Below are positions 38,301-51,701 of a stretch of 64,000 nucleotides of DNA, in pieces. How positions within the stretch are numbered: position 1 is the first letter of the stretch; each line of letters opens with the position of its first letter. The position numbers and the translations under genes were made by a program. This DNA comes from Gigantopelta aegis (Eukaryota > Mollusca > Gastropoda > Neomphalida > Peltospiridae), in NCBI RefSeq assembly GCF_016097555.1, contig NC_054704.1:44942937-45006936 (forward strand), given 5' to 3'. The notes beneath the pieces are model-generated. The model was not told the DNA's origin. It ran no database searches and was given only the letters and a program-made list of their open reading frames with translations.

Positions 38301-40279
38301 TGGAAACTCCACACCTGTTGAAGGAAATTATTTTCACTCATTGACCTTTGACCACCCCCACCTCCACCCAATTGTTATATCATCTCTGTGCCATGCCTAA
38401 TGTTGGTGCTTAAGACACCATTATGCATTCAAATGATATGTGGTGTAGCATATGGAGAGTGTCATTAAAGTTTGTTTTGTGCAGAGGTTGGAATGAGAAA
38501 TTGCACAATGGGTCCACCGACGGAAATATGTCTTTGACTGACCATGCATCATAGGCTAGAGAATGTTGTTAAGTCGATACATTAGGTGGTGTTTGCCGCT
38601 CACCTGGGCTAGAGAGTGTTAAGTCGATACATTAGGTGGTATTTGCCGCTCACCTGGACTAGTCACTAGAGCATGTTGTTAAGTCGATACATTATGTGGT
38701 ATTTGCTGCTCACCTGGGCTAGAGAGTGTTAAGTCGATACATTAGGTGGTATTTGCCGCTCACCTGGACTAGTCACTAGAGCATGTTGTTAAGTCGATAC
38801 ATTAGGTGGTATTTGCCACTCACCTGGGCTAGAGAATGTTGTTAATATGATACATCAGGTGGTATTTGCCACTCACCTGGGCTAGAGAATGTTGTTAAGT
38901 CGATACATTAGGTGGTGTTTGCCACTCACCTGGACTAGTCACTAGAGCATGTTGTTAAGTCGATACATTAGGTGATGTTTGCCGCTCGATTTTTGCTGCT
39001 CACCTGGGTCTAGAGAATGTTGTTAAGTCGATACATTAGGTGGTGTTTACCGCTCACCTGGGCTAGAGAGTGTTGTTAAGTCGATACATTAGGTGGTGTT
39101 TGCTGCTCGATGTTTGCCGCTCACTTGGGTCTAGAGAATGTAGTTAAGTCGATACATTAGGTGATGTTTGCCACTCAACTATATCATTCTGTTTTCTTGT
39201 GCAGATTGTGCGAGTTGGACCACAGCATCAGGCTGGTAGTGATAGCTTACTGACAGGTGCAGCATTTTTCAAGATGAGAGAGGTAAAAAGAAATTATATG
39301 ATACTTTTGATTTTATTGTAAAAGTAATAACATGTCTAATTTGGTTTGTATATAGTGCAAAATATGATTAGCAAAATAAATTTGTTTGCTACACTAAGAC
39401 CAGCATTAACATATTGGACATTAAGGGAATTCCCCAAGAGCTTCTTTATATATTTATGTGCTACTTCTCGCTGTTTAGTTTGATATACTTTTTAAAATGT
39501 TAATTTTCAAAATTTTAAGAAGCAAAATGCTTGTTCCTCTCAAAGTTATGACCTAAATGCTGTTATTACATTTGGTTTTGGTGACACTGACAGAATTTCC
39601 AAAATAAATAATGGGTACTAAGCTGAATTATTAATCATCTCATTGTGGTTGATGTTATTAAACCTATAAAATACAAAACTAAAATTAGAAGTAATACACG
39701 CATGATAAAACATTTTTTTGTTTGCTTGCAGGATAATTATTTTATAAGTAGATGATTTAAAATATGATAAAAATTAATACGTCCACAATTTTTTAAATAA
39801 AAGTGTCTATTGAATTAGAATGGCTATAACTATGTTATATTTCACCATTTGCACGTTAATTAAATGCTGCTTTTACAATCACAGATATCCATGCTATTGT
39901 CTACGCTACGCATTACCAATAAATCTCAGTAAAACAAGCATTAACATCTGAAGAAGTCTGATACAACATTATAGTAATCCCCAAATTACTAAAATAACTC
40001 TGTAATGTAACCTGGTTACTTAATGATTTTTACTTATAAATGTTATTCATACAACCTATGTAACTTTCTGGGTTTTTCTCTTTATTTCAGATGTTTTTTG
40101 AAGACAACATCGATGATGCGAAATACTGCGGTCATCTATACGGAGTTGGGATGTCGTACGCCCAGAATGGATCATCTTCAAACTACGAGAACACGTGTTT
40201 CTCGCAGAACTCTCATTCTACCACTTCGAATTCAGCGAATACTGACGAAACTGGAACATCATCTACACCGCCGACGTGA
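32389..40279 (+). CDS. CNOT7: CNOT7/CAF1, CCR4-NOT deadenylase
   Basis: A DEDD-family 3'-5' exonuclease that shortens mRNA poly(A) tails in the cytoplasm as part of CCR4-NOT. Coding exons: 32389-32505, 32975-33168, 33817-33978, 35471-35648, 39205-39282, 40091-40279. Phases all match; the sum is 918 nt, or 305 residues (human CNOT7 has 285). The start MPSVAQTNIASIRDVWAHNL follows an in-frame TGA at 32,338 and lies in an exon whose acceptor tttttgtcag ends at 32,300. Catalytic acids sit at the human numbers: D40 and E42 (MDTEFPG), D161 (SGFDFGY), D230 (HQAGSDSLLTG), with H225 in GPQHQAG. Family motifs WQFNFKFNL, YDVKYLMKSCKNLKGGLQ and EDNIDDAKYCGHLYG are intact. The last about 40 residues are Ser/Thr/Asn-rich and unlike the vertebrate tail. 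One gene appears to serve for the vertebrate CNOT7/CNOT8 pair, which is inference. Confidence 0.97.
32568..32790. mobile_element. Fold-back element, copy B
   Basis: An inverted, diverged copy of 18,060-18,290: tgacgtaattttgg, cagcatcataat…cttccccagtcttagctc, tgacgtcacttctagtt, aaagaaattattacactcgc. It starts 63 bp after the donor of CNOT7 coding exon 1. Confidence 0.65.
33235..33625 (+). repeat. Interspersed repeat, internally duplicated
   Basis: A counterpart of 14,640-15,005: a (GTCTGTCC/ATCT)n end at 33,265-33,300, then two diverged halves with 'gttacagatcaaatttgatt' and 'caatttaccaatttttgac'. In CNOT7 intron. Confidence 0.6.
34170..34493 (-). mobile_element. SINE (head 2, tail a)
   Basis: Full length in minus orientation: head 2 (inverted tagcccagtggtaaaacgct, gggatcgatccccg), core, tail a. 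The duplication ATGTATTTGTGGAA (one mismatch) is at 34156-34169 and 34494-34507. Confidence 0.92.
34732..35116 (+). mobile_element. SINE (head 1, tail a), intact reference copy
   Basis: ccggccttggtggcgtagtg…gggttcggatcccagtcgag…gatcccttgctgctaat…gtgttgagtgcatcattaaa…(TTTC). A perfect 15-bp duplication TTACAATTGTTTACA is at 34717-34731 and 35117-35131, so the insertion is fairly young. Confidence 0.95.
35728..35846. mobile_element. Palindromic MITE (GGGGCCTAATTCAC family), copy 2
   Basis: Perfect ends GGGGCCTAATTCAC / GTGAATTAGGCCCC. The interior is about 90% like the copy at 2,204. Confidence 0.85.
35848..35958. mobile_element. Near-perfect 111-bp palindrome
   Basis: ggctccgtattcataaacgt…tgtatgatac pairs with gtatcatacattcatttaag…cgtttatgaatatggagcc. 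It lies one base after the previous palindromic element. A second MITE family is likely. Confidence 0.8.
36323..37650. mobile_element. Non-autonomous hAT-like transposon (1,328 bp)
   Basis: A perfect 14-bp terminal inverted repeat CAGACCTGTCAACC with a perfect 8-bp duplication ATGTAGAC at 36315-36322 and 37651-37658, the hAT hallmark. Near both ends are 'atctcct' and 'ctcccgg'/'ctcctgctt' repeats. No transposase frame is seen, so it would depend on an autonomous relative. Located in CNOT7 intron 4. Confidence 0.88.
37752..37873. mobile_element. pogo/Tc1-like right-end fragment
   Basis: Matches the right end of the element at 5,082-5,867 (gtaaattttaatattaaaag, gagggtccagttttgaggg, ttcactgta). 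Confidence 0.65.
38465..38560 (-). mobile_element. SINE fragment
   Basis: 'aaagtttgttttg', then a jump to 'gaatgagaaattgcacaatg' and 'gtccaccgacgg': the core is deleted. It directly precedes the minisatellite. Confidence 0.55.
38555..39178. repeat. About 53-bp minisatellite next to CNOT7 exon 5
   Basis: About 12 irregular units built on ctagagaatgttgttaagtc + gatacattaggtggtgtttg + ccgctcacctggg. Length variants carry extra 'actagtca' or 'ctcgatgtttgcc' or lack 'gttg'. The array ends about 26 bp before the exon 5 acceptor (39,204). Confidence 0.9.
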
Positions 40280-43200
40280 AGACGGAAACATATCTCGTCC
40301 ATCTCTTCTTGTTCATCATGGAATACGGTCATCAGTGGCAGACTTTTTAGCAGCAGATTTAGCTCTTTGCAATCATTTCTTCAATGAAGTAAAAACGTCT
40401 TTCAAGATTTTCAGATCCTCAGTGATAGGACTATGTTAAGCAGTGAATAGACCAATAATAGTAAGATAAGTGTGTTAAAAACTAAAATAATACAATAATA
40501 GACACTGAGAGTTTATTGTATGTAGATAATGTTGCATATGGTTTCAAACTTTGGATTGTGATTGCTTTTGAAATGCTCTAAAGTAAATATAGGTATAGAT
40601 TTTGAGTTTAGAAATGAATTTTTAAAGCATTTCAAAGAACTATGTAAGTAATTTGTTTTATTAGCTTAATGAAAAACATGGGCTAGTAGGGTTTTATTAC
40701 GGTTTTACTGATGTAGATTTCTGAATTTGGCCTGTCACTGATGGGTTGTTGTTTGCTAATCATGTGACCTAAGTTGAAGGTCATGTGATTATCATATGGT
40801 TATCATAGTTTCATTGTAATTAGGCATGTCCCAGAATATGTCTTCTGTTTTTAGACGGATAATTTGACTGTTAGTTGTCAAATTAAGACTCATTAATTGC
40901 AAGATCCTCCCTTTTTCTCAAATACAAATAAAGAAAACGTTTGAAGGTAAAATATTTAATTAAAGAAAACTTAGAAAAGCAAAATTATTAGGGTTCATAA
41001 AAAAAATTAAAAAAAATTGTAACAAGTTTGTGTTATAAGCCATACTTCACAGTAATACTGCATTATAATGAAAACTGCTGCTACAGACATGAATGAAGGA
41101 TTTTTTTTTGCAGGTGGGTTGGGATCTGCATGCAACAACTTAAAATTAATGGAATGGGTTTTTTCATTGTGAACAGTGGGTCCCAGACCGCCTCGAACCC
41201 CCATTCCTTTTTCCTGGATCCATGCCTGTGCAAATAAATTTTCAAATGCATTTTACTGTATAGTATGTTAAATAGTGTGGCAAAACCTGAATTGGATTAT
41301 GTCCATCAAGACATGGTTGCATCATGTATTAAAATGAAACTAATCAATATTAGTGCTTTATTGATAAATCCGTTATTTAAAATGATTAAAAAATGTATCC
41401 AAATTTATCTGTATATTTATAGAGTGAAAGTAAAACAAATAAATCTTGAGACATACCCGAAAACATGTTTTGCACTACAGTAGGAATAATATAAAAACTT
41501 GCTTTGTGAAATTTTTTGGATTATTGCAATACCAGTCTTAATCTGACAACGTTGCGTGATGTTGTCTGACCTTTCACTTTGGTGGGGGGGAAAATATAAT
41601 TTTTCCTCGTTTGTGTCACGGTCCATCTGTATGTGTGTGGTGTTGTATATACCAAACATCAAGCAGCGACCACATATTGTAAATATTTTACGGATGTCCT
41701 CTTGAAGGGGTGGCTGCCTTGGCCATAGGCTTCATTATATGGGAGTTAATGTTATTGACAATTATCATTAATTTAAAATGGATCGGACAAGAAATGTAAT
41801 TAAATTTTTTAATTTGTCATTAGGTTTGGGAATCACATATTTAAAGCAAATGTTATATTTGGTTATCATTTTCTAATTTTGTTAACTAACTTTTTTAATG
41901 ATTCGTTTGTCTTCTGTTGTGCCAAGTAAATACTAATACTGTAATACATAATTCGGTTTTTACTAAAGTGTGTTTCAGACTATGATTTGTAACAATATGA
42001 AAAGAAAATCACATTTGTAAATATTCAGAAGTCTGGTGATTTGTTATTTAGGTGACTAATGTTTTGTTACATTGGTTCAGTTTAACAAGCTAACATTGCA
42101 CTTGGCAACCACTTTGTTATTCTTGTCATTTTGATCTCCAAACCAAGAAATGTACGATTGATTTTTTTTTTTTACACAGTAGACTCAGTTTGTATAGAGT
42201 TTTTGTGAATTTAAACTTGAACCGTCACTGTATAATAACAGTTAACAGTTCTGTATCATGCTTATAAAGCCAACATAATTAATCGATATTGATTTGGGGA
42301 ACTTATTGGGTGTTTTTTAAATTACACATGTATTGAAGCCTTTTGTCCATGGCAGTGAATGCAGCACGTGGTTTGTAGCTCAGTGATTCCGGCAGAAAGT
42401 AGCCAGTGAGGAAGGACTGGCCAGGATATCAGTATCCCGACATTATATTTTACAGCCCAGGAGATCCTGACTATGTACTACCATTAACTTACTCTCAGGA
42501 TATCACTGAATTTAACAAGGCAGCCTTTCATTGTTTTTGGAATGTTTATCACACGAAGTTCGATCATAAATCATCCCAAGAGATTTTAAAAAAGGGTCGC
42601 TTAATTATTTTAGTTTAACACTTTCACCCTTTTCTTATATACTTTTAGCCATTGAAAAATGATTTAACATTATTACAACAGATGAAGACTGAAATTTCTG
42701 TGACTGATATATATTAAGATATTATTAATGGCATCGTGATACATAAAATATTTATTGAGATTTCAGGGTCCAATTCATATAATTGTATATTTAAAAAAAA
42801 AAGAGATCTCTTTAAACATGTGTGGTCTTTGTTGAGTAAGTGGTATCTAATACTAATAAATGTGTTAACATTGAAAATAACTTGGTAGGTTATTGTAAAA
42901 GATAAATACTAAAATATAAATTAATTGGTTGTTTGTGATAACTTTTGGGACAATCAGTCATTACAGATAAGACGCAGGATTTTGACATTTTGCACTAGTT
43001 TCTGTATTTAGAACATTGACAGTTAATATTTGTAATGCAGAATGCAAACAACAGCGGGGGGAACAAATCTTAATGTTTAAAGATATATTTATCATTTCAA
43101 TACAGTGGACCCATAATGACATTTGTTTTATTGTGCAGCCATTTATTGGATTATATAATCACCCATATTAAGCAAGCCTTTCCAGACAGTTAAAAAGAAC

Positions 43201-45981
43201 TTGTCAATTTTATAAACTAAACATATTTGGCTGCATTTAACTAAAGCAAAACATAAATGTAAACAAAATATCTCAAGTTTTTTTAAAGAGAGTTGTAGGA
43301 GATACCCTGTGTTGTTGACAATGGTTGACATTTCATCATTTGTGTTTAAGGAGAAAGGGGCTTTCCCTTGCATTTTAATTCATTTACACTCAAGTTGTGT
43401 GCCTGTGTGTGTTTGGTGGTTGAATCTTTGTATGAGTGGACCTTGTTTTAGTAGTCATCAACACAACAAAGTAAGTGGTGCGTTTCGTTGTTTGCACACT
43501 GTCATTCGATGTGTTGTGTGGGTATCGATTTTTGTAGCTTTTCGCAAACAGCTTTTTTTTTGGTTGTGGCTGTTTAAAATGGGACTTGTCTTGGTGAAAA
43601 ATAAGACTGTTTTGTACATTTCTCAAGTGTTTTTAATCATGCCATACATAAAAATTGATACTCCATGGATTTCGAGGATTATGCAAAGTGATGTTTTAGA
43701 CAACTTTTTATTTTTAAATTGGTTTATGCGAATTGATTTTAATTGGTGGAATTTTATTAAAAACTACTTGCTACTGTTACTTTTACTGAATTGTCAAATT
43801 GTATTTCTTTTTGAGAGGAATTCTGGTATTAAAATTTATTACGTAACGGCTGTGATATGACATGTTAAAGGTACCAATTCCTGTTACAACCCTGTACTAT
43901 ACTTCTGAATAAGACACACATTTCTTGCTTAATTTTGTGTACATCTTGGTTGTCTGGTGGTTATAAGGAAAGCTCATGACAGCATTTCAGTTTGATCATT
44001 TGGCATTTTTGTAAATTTTCACAATACTGAAGGTTTTTGAAGATACGTTTATGAAATATACCCTATTAACACGGCAAGATCTTTGGCCAGTCACGACTGT
44101 TCAGTGAATCATGAACATAAGCCTTCATTTATTTCCCTGATAAACTCTAAAAATTTGGAGTTTGGGAAAGTGAATTCAGAAATACATGTTTCATGTTACC
44201 AGATGTGCTGAATTATGTTTCAAGCAAGAACTATATATGTTTTAGCCAGAAATATCCTTCAGTGTTGTAAGACAACACACATTTGTCATTTAGTGCTGTG
44301 GGTTTAATCCTACACAGGGACAAGATGTTGTTGAATCAGTACAGCGCTTGGGTCATAGGATCAAATCCTCTCAGTAGACCTATTCTCTGATCGTTGCTTT
44401 TTTCCCATCCAAACCAGTGTCTGCAACTGGTATATCATAGGTAATTTTTATGTGCTGTCCCATCTGATAGTACACATAAAAAAAAATGCTTTGCTACTAA
44501 TGATAAAATTTAAAAGGTTTCATAAGACTATGTAAGAATGATCAAATGTTTGACAGCCAATAGCCTATGATTAATAAATCAATGTGATCTAGTGGTGCCA
44601 GTAAACAGAACACAGGTCAGCCTTTATTGTATCATAGTCTGTTATCTTTGACTAGTTTTATTCATGTTAAGCTTACATTGATGTAGGTGATGTGTGAAGG
44701 TTTTAACCTACCCACTAAGATCATATTTAGCTGTTATGCTGTAGTTCATGAACACGATAACAGTAAATTGATGTGTGTATTTTTTAAACTGCAGTCAAGT
44801 CTCAAATTTGGTCTGGTTGTAAAAATCCTGGGTCCTTATTACAGGTCAGGCTTTAGAATCACAATTTTGAAGTGTAGATTCTTGAGAGTAGGGCTGGTGG
44901 GTGAGGCTTTGTTTTAATTATTGCTTAAATTAATTTGAATTCCTCATTATACAGTTTTGCTAGTTCAGTAAGTGTAACATTATAGCCATTTTTAAAGCTG
45001 CTTTTCAGTTAATATTAAGTATTGAAGGCTGTCTTATATGTTTTGGTTTTATGGTGTAACATATTTTAGCGCTAGGTTTATCAATGGTAGGATGTGGGTA
45101 ATTGGATGTTACTTTGTTGTGTTCACTGAAAATATGTTTCTCTGCTTGTGTTTGATTTTTAAAACATATCATTGCATGTGTCCCTCGCAAAAGATTCAAC
45201 GAGTGTGTGATATTATAGACATTTAGCATTGTGTTAGATGTTGGGGATATATTTTTTATCAAATTACTGGATTTATACCCCTGTAAAGACTGTCTGTGAT
45301 ATTGTGGAATGAGAATGAATGAACAACACATGTGATCTCAGATAATTGTTTTTTTCTTTATGAAATAATTAAGCTGATATGTAAGCTGAAATTTTAACTG
45401 AATTATGTCGTGTGGATCTTGTCCTATTATGTTCATCTGAAATGTTGTTGTTTAATATACATGTAAAAGATTATTTTTAAAATGTAACACTTTTTTAATC
45501 AAATGACTTTTTAATATGATTCATTTTATTATTCAACTGTGGCTTTCGCATGATGGTACACAGTGAAAAAAAAAAGTGAAAAAAAAATCATTTTGATATC
45601 TGAAATGTCTAAAAGTTTTTTTGAGGGGAGTGGTGGGGTTTTTTTTTAATAAACTTTCATTTCTGTTGATAAGATAAATAATAAAATTATGTTGTATTTG
45701 TTTTGGATGTTTCACTTATACATATGCTTCTATTCTGTTTTGTTCGTACAATTCTAATGTACTACATGTACTGGTAATTGCAATAATGTACGAGAAAAAA
45801 AGCACTCATATACTGAAACAGAATCTTACTTAACACATGTACCAGAAAATGTTGACTTTCCTAACAAGTGCTTTTTCCTATAGCCTATTATTTAATTCAT
45901 TGTAGAATTGAAGTGCTTGGTAATGACATAATCATTTACATACAAGTCCTTCAAAGAAGATGGTCTAATATGCGGAATAAA
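40280..45981 (+). other. Probable CNOT7 3' UTR and flank
   Basis: T-rich, gene-free sequence after the CNOT7 stop. TGTAAATA Pumilio-type motifs occur at 41,678-41,685 and 42,016-42,023. AATAAA signals occur from about 40.93 kb onward; the one at 45,976-45,981 is followed by a GU-rich stretch. The true end of the transcript cannot be told from sequence. Open frames here are T-rich and unconvincing. Confidence 0.4.
44318..44612 (+). mobile_element. Old diverged SINE (tail b)
   Basis: tgctttgctactaatga, atgtttgacagccaatagcc and gatctagtggtgccagtaaa in order, preceded by a worn head (ggatcaaatcctc). Confidence 0.7.
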
Positions 45982-48594
<2,613 letters not shown>

Positions 48595-48599
48595 TCCAG

Positions 48600-49818
48600 T
48601 TTGATTAGTAACTGATTTAGTTGGGGTTTTTTAAAAAGGTTTATAAGTGATTGAGGTGTGGGGAATAAGTTTAACCTTATTCATTACCTTGTAAATTATA
48701 TTTGTCAGATAAGGGGGAAGAAAAAGTGAATATTTTTTATATTGTATATTGCTAGTATAAAATGCTAGTATAAAACAGACAATGTTTTTGTCATTTTGGA
48801 TGGAAAAGGTATTGACTGGTTTCTGCCACATTTTATGTATACATATATGTGCTCTTATTATTTTCCTGCTGTTTTACAATAATTAAGAAAACTACTTTGA
48901 AACATGTGCCAATGTTGTTTTCTTGACGCGTGTGCCCCCCCCCCCCTTGGATAATTCATAGTGGACTGGAATATGGATGCATTTTTGATACTGTACCTTG
49001 CACAAAAAATCAGATATATTAGGTGGTCTGTTACCTGCATGTATTGGTCAACATTAGCAGTGAATTTACATATTGAAACTGATCTGCATTGTGTTTAGAT
49101 CCTTTTGTTGATAAAGTTATGTACATATCTACTTTATTTGATGCTGTAATGCTGGATTAATGGTCATTTTGTTGCGATTTTATTGTTCTATTCTATTTTT
49201 TTTATTATTATAATTTAAAAAAACAAAATTATATTAGTATTCTATTCTAGCTTTGTTACCATATGAAACTGCCAGCAGAGCTAACCTATTATTTTTGAAA
49301 GTGTTTGGTAGTCAAAGAAACCGTACCAACCTGCTAGGTTGTTAGTAAGAAAAACAACTAAAGCTAGGGGAATAAAGTTCATCTGGTAGACTCAAAAGTT
49401 TCCTAATTTAAAAATATTTATGGCTATATGGCAGCCTCGGCTAAGTTTGTGTACCTCAACAACTACAGTATTCGTTTTAGTACTTTTACTGTAGGAAACC
49501 AAATTTAAAGGTTGGGTGGGGCGGGATTTGTTTTTTCATATGTATATATATATATATATTGTCAGTTCAGATTCACAGTATAATAGTCTATGTGAAATAT
49601 TTGGTGTTTTTGAACTTTACCATCCGTTTCACATGTATTTCACTGAATGACAAACTTTTGTCAAATTACTTTTTTTCTTCTTTTTTTTTCTTTTATTGGC
49701 CTTTTGTTTAAGTTCAGTCATATTACATGTAATTTCCAAAATTAGTCATTAAATTAACCATTAGAATAAGCTCAATATTGTGACACTGGTTAATTAGGAA
49801 CATCGGAATACACTTTCG
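48600..49818. other. AT-rich DNA, nothing recognised
   Basis: Contains a short C run near 48,936 and a (TA)n near 49,540. No gene supported. Confidence 0.45.
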
Positions 49819-49832
49819 CTTCATCTTAATAC

Positions 49833-50144
49833 AGATGGGGCAGGATTTAGCTCATTCGGTCGAGTGCTTGCTTGAGGTGTTTACGTTGCAGGATCGAACC
49901 ACCTCGGTGGATCCATTCAGCTGATTGGGGTTTTTTTCTGGTTCCAACCAGTGCACAACTGGACAAAGGCGTGGTATGTGTTTTCCTGTGGGGAAGTGCA
50001 TATAAAAGATCCCTTGCTGCATTATAATTTTTTTTTTGCACGTTTCCTCTTGATGACTACGAGTCAGAATTACCAAATGTTTGACATCCAATAGCTGATG
50101 ATTAATTAATCGATGTGCTCCAGTGGTGTCGTTAAAACAAACTT
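49833..50144 (+). mobile_element. SINE (head 3, tail b), full length
   Basis: Head 3 GGATTTAGCTCATTCGG…GGATCGAACC (A and B box-like), core gatcccttgctgcatta, tail b. The duplication CTTCATCTTAATAC (one mismatch) is at 49819-49832 and 50145-50158. Confidence 0.92.
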
Positions 50145-50158
50145 CTTCATCCTAATAC

Positions 50159-51104
50159 GGTACCTGTGATTACCAAAAGAAAGCAATCAGAATCTTAAGT
50201 ACATCTATGTTCCAGTTGCTATGTTTTTTCCACAATCCTCCTGTCCTTTATTTTACCTGCCAGTCTCCTGGTCTGCTTAAAATGTGCCATAAAGTAGGTA
50301 GAACATGGGCCTGGTTCACCAAGAAGGGTTTGAAAATGTTTAGTGCAAAATTTAAATGGACGACATTGTATGAGCTTTCTCAAGTTTTAGCATGTGGATT
50401 TTTTTCTAGAAACTGTGCAATATTTGTATCTGCTTGGTGAACCTGGTCCAAAGTGGATCTGATAGCTGGTATGCAGTTCTGACTTATGTGGCTTGGTTTA
50501 TGAGTATTTCATTTATGTTCAAATTTTAGAAAAATAAATATTTGAAATTGAACCAGTTTCTTATAATAAAGTGTTCAGATGTCAAATATGAACTATGTTT
50601 TGTTGGTTTCTAGTTTTGTTTAATGCAGTTACTAATTACTAATACAAAAACATTAATACTATCAAGACTGCACAAACATATTTTGAAGATCTATTTATGT
50701 AATATTAAATGTGATTACATTATTACCTGGAGAAGGAATTAATTTACCCTACATCACCTTGCTATGATAATTTAATTGCAATATTGTGATGGGTTACTAT
50801 TTTTCTTTTCAAATATTTAATATTCTCTGTATGTACCAAATGTGACACTATGAACCATGAACCAAGCCACAAGATGGATGTTAAAGGAATGGAATCTGAC
50901 ATTGCACGCAATGGCGTGTTTTTAGGCTATGTTGTGTGTTAGTACTAGTTGCCTCGGGGATGGCGGTTTTGTCTTTTAGTCTAAAGCTGTAAATAAACAG
51001 ATGTGTCTTTTGTTTCCTATCAGCAAATACCCTTGTTTGTTGTTATTTTAATAGGTTACTGGTTCTCTTTTAAATCATTTAAGAAAAAACAAGGAACAGG
51101 TGCT
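50159..51104. other. Unannotated DNA
   Basis: No supported gene. A CAGGTTCACC-like inverted pair ('cctggttcaccaagaag' at 50,311 and 'cttggtgaacctgg' at 50,434) suggests a small MITE of about 150 bp. Confidence 0.4.
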
Positions 51105-51463
51105 TTAAAGGGACATGCCCTAGTTTTTAAACACTAAGGCATATTTTTGACAACTAAAATCATACTTTACTTAGATTTTATTGTTTAGATTATCCATTTC
51201 TGCACATTCTAAGTGTTTTTGGTCATCCTCATGTTTTTAATATCACAAAATGCATTTTTTCATATTTTTAAAAACGCACGTGTGTCTGAGAAGTAACAGT
51301 TATGGAGTTGAGTTTGTCTTATTTTAGAGGGTAGTTCACCATTTCAAAGTCACAGACTCGTGTTTCACTCGGTTGTAACTTTATCCAAATGTGTTACAGG
51401 TTTGTAGATTAACTAAACTTAGTGTTAATTTTCACGGGTTGAAACTAGGGTCTGTCCTTTTAA
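51105..51463. mobile_element. TTAA-flanked MITE, copy 2
   Basis: TTAAAGGGACATGCCCTAGT at the left and inverted TTAAAAGGACAGACCCTAGT at the right. An inverted full-length match to 7,300-7,663. Confidence 0.85.
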
Positions 51464-51701
51464 TAATATCCTGTGTGGTAGATGTTTCTCATGTAATAAT
51501 TATAATGTATGTGATAGTATGTTGGTATTGAAAAACAATCTACCAGTACTCGTTCTGTTATTTGGTTGCAACAGCATTCCTTCACACACACAAAATACTA
51601 GGAATGGTGAGTTTACTGATAATCTGGATTTTTATAGCCAAATATTGGGGCCTTGTGAGCAAAACAGAATCAACACATGGACAAACCTGGTGGCCATTAT
51701 A

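Noticed and set aside
40023-40439. 138-codon frame overlapping the CNOT7 last exon
   Set aside because: Wrong frame relative to the conserved CNOT7 exon 40,091-40,279.
43309-43860. 183-codon open frame, longest non-repetitive one in the window
   Set aside because: T-rich Phe/Leu/Trp-heavy composition in the probable CNOT7 3' region, with no family resemblance or splice context. Kept only as a note.
49845-49915. tRNA gene
   Set aside because: A- and B-box-like sequences are present, but this and the similar stretches at 34,735, 57,340 and 62,570 are SINE heads followed by the core and target duplications. No stand-alone tRNA was found.
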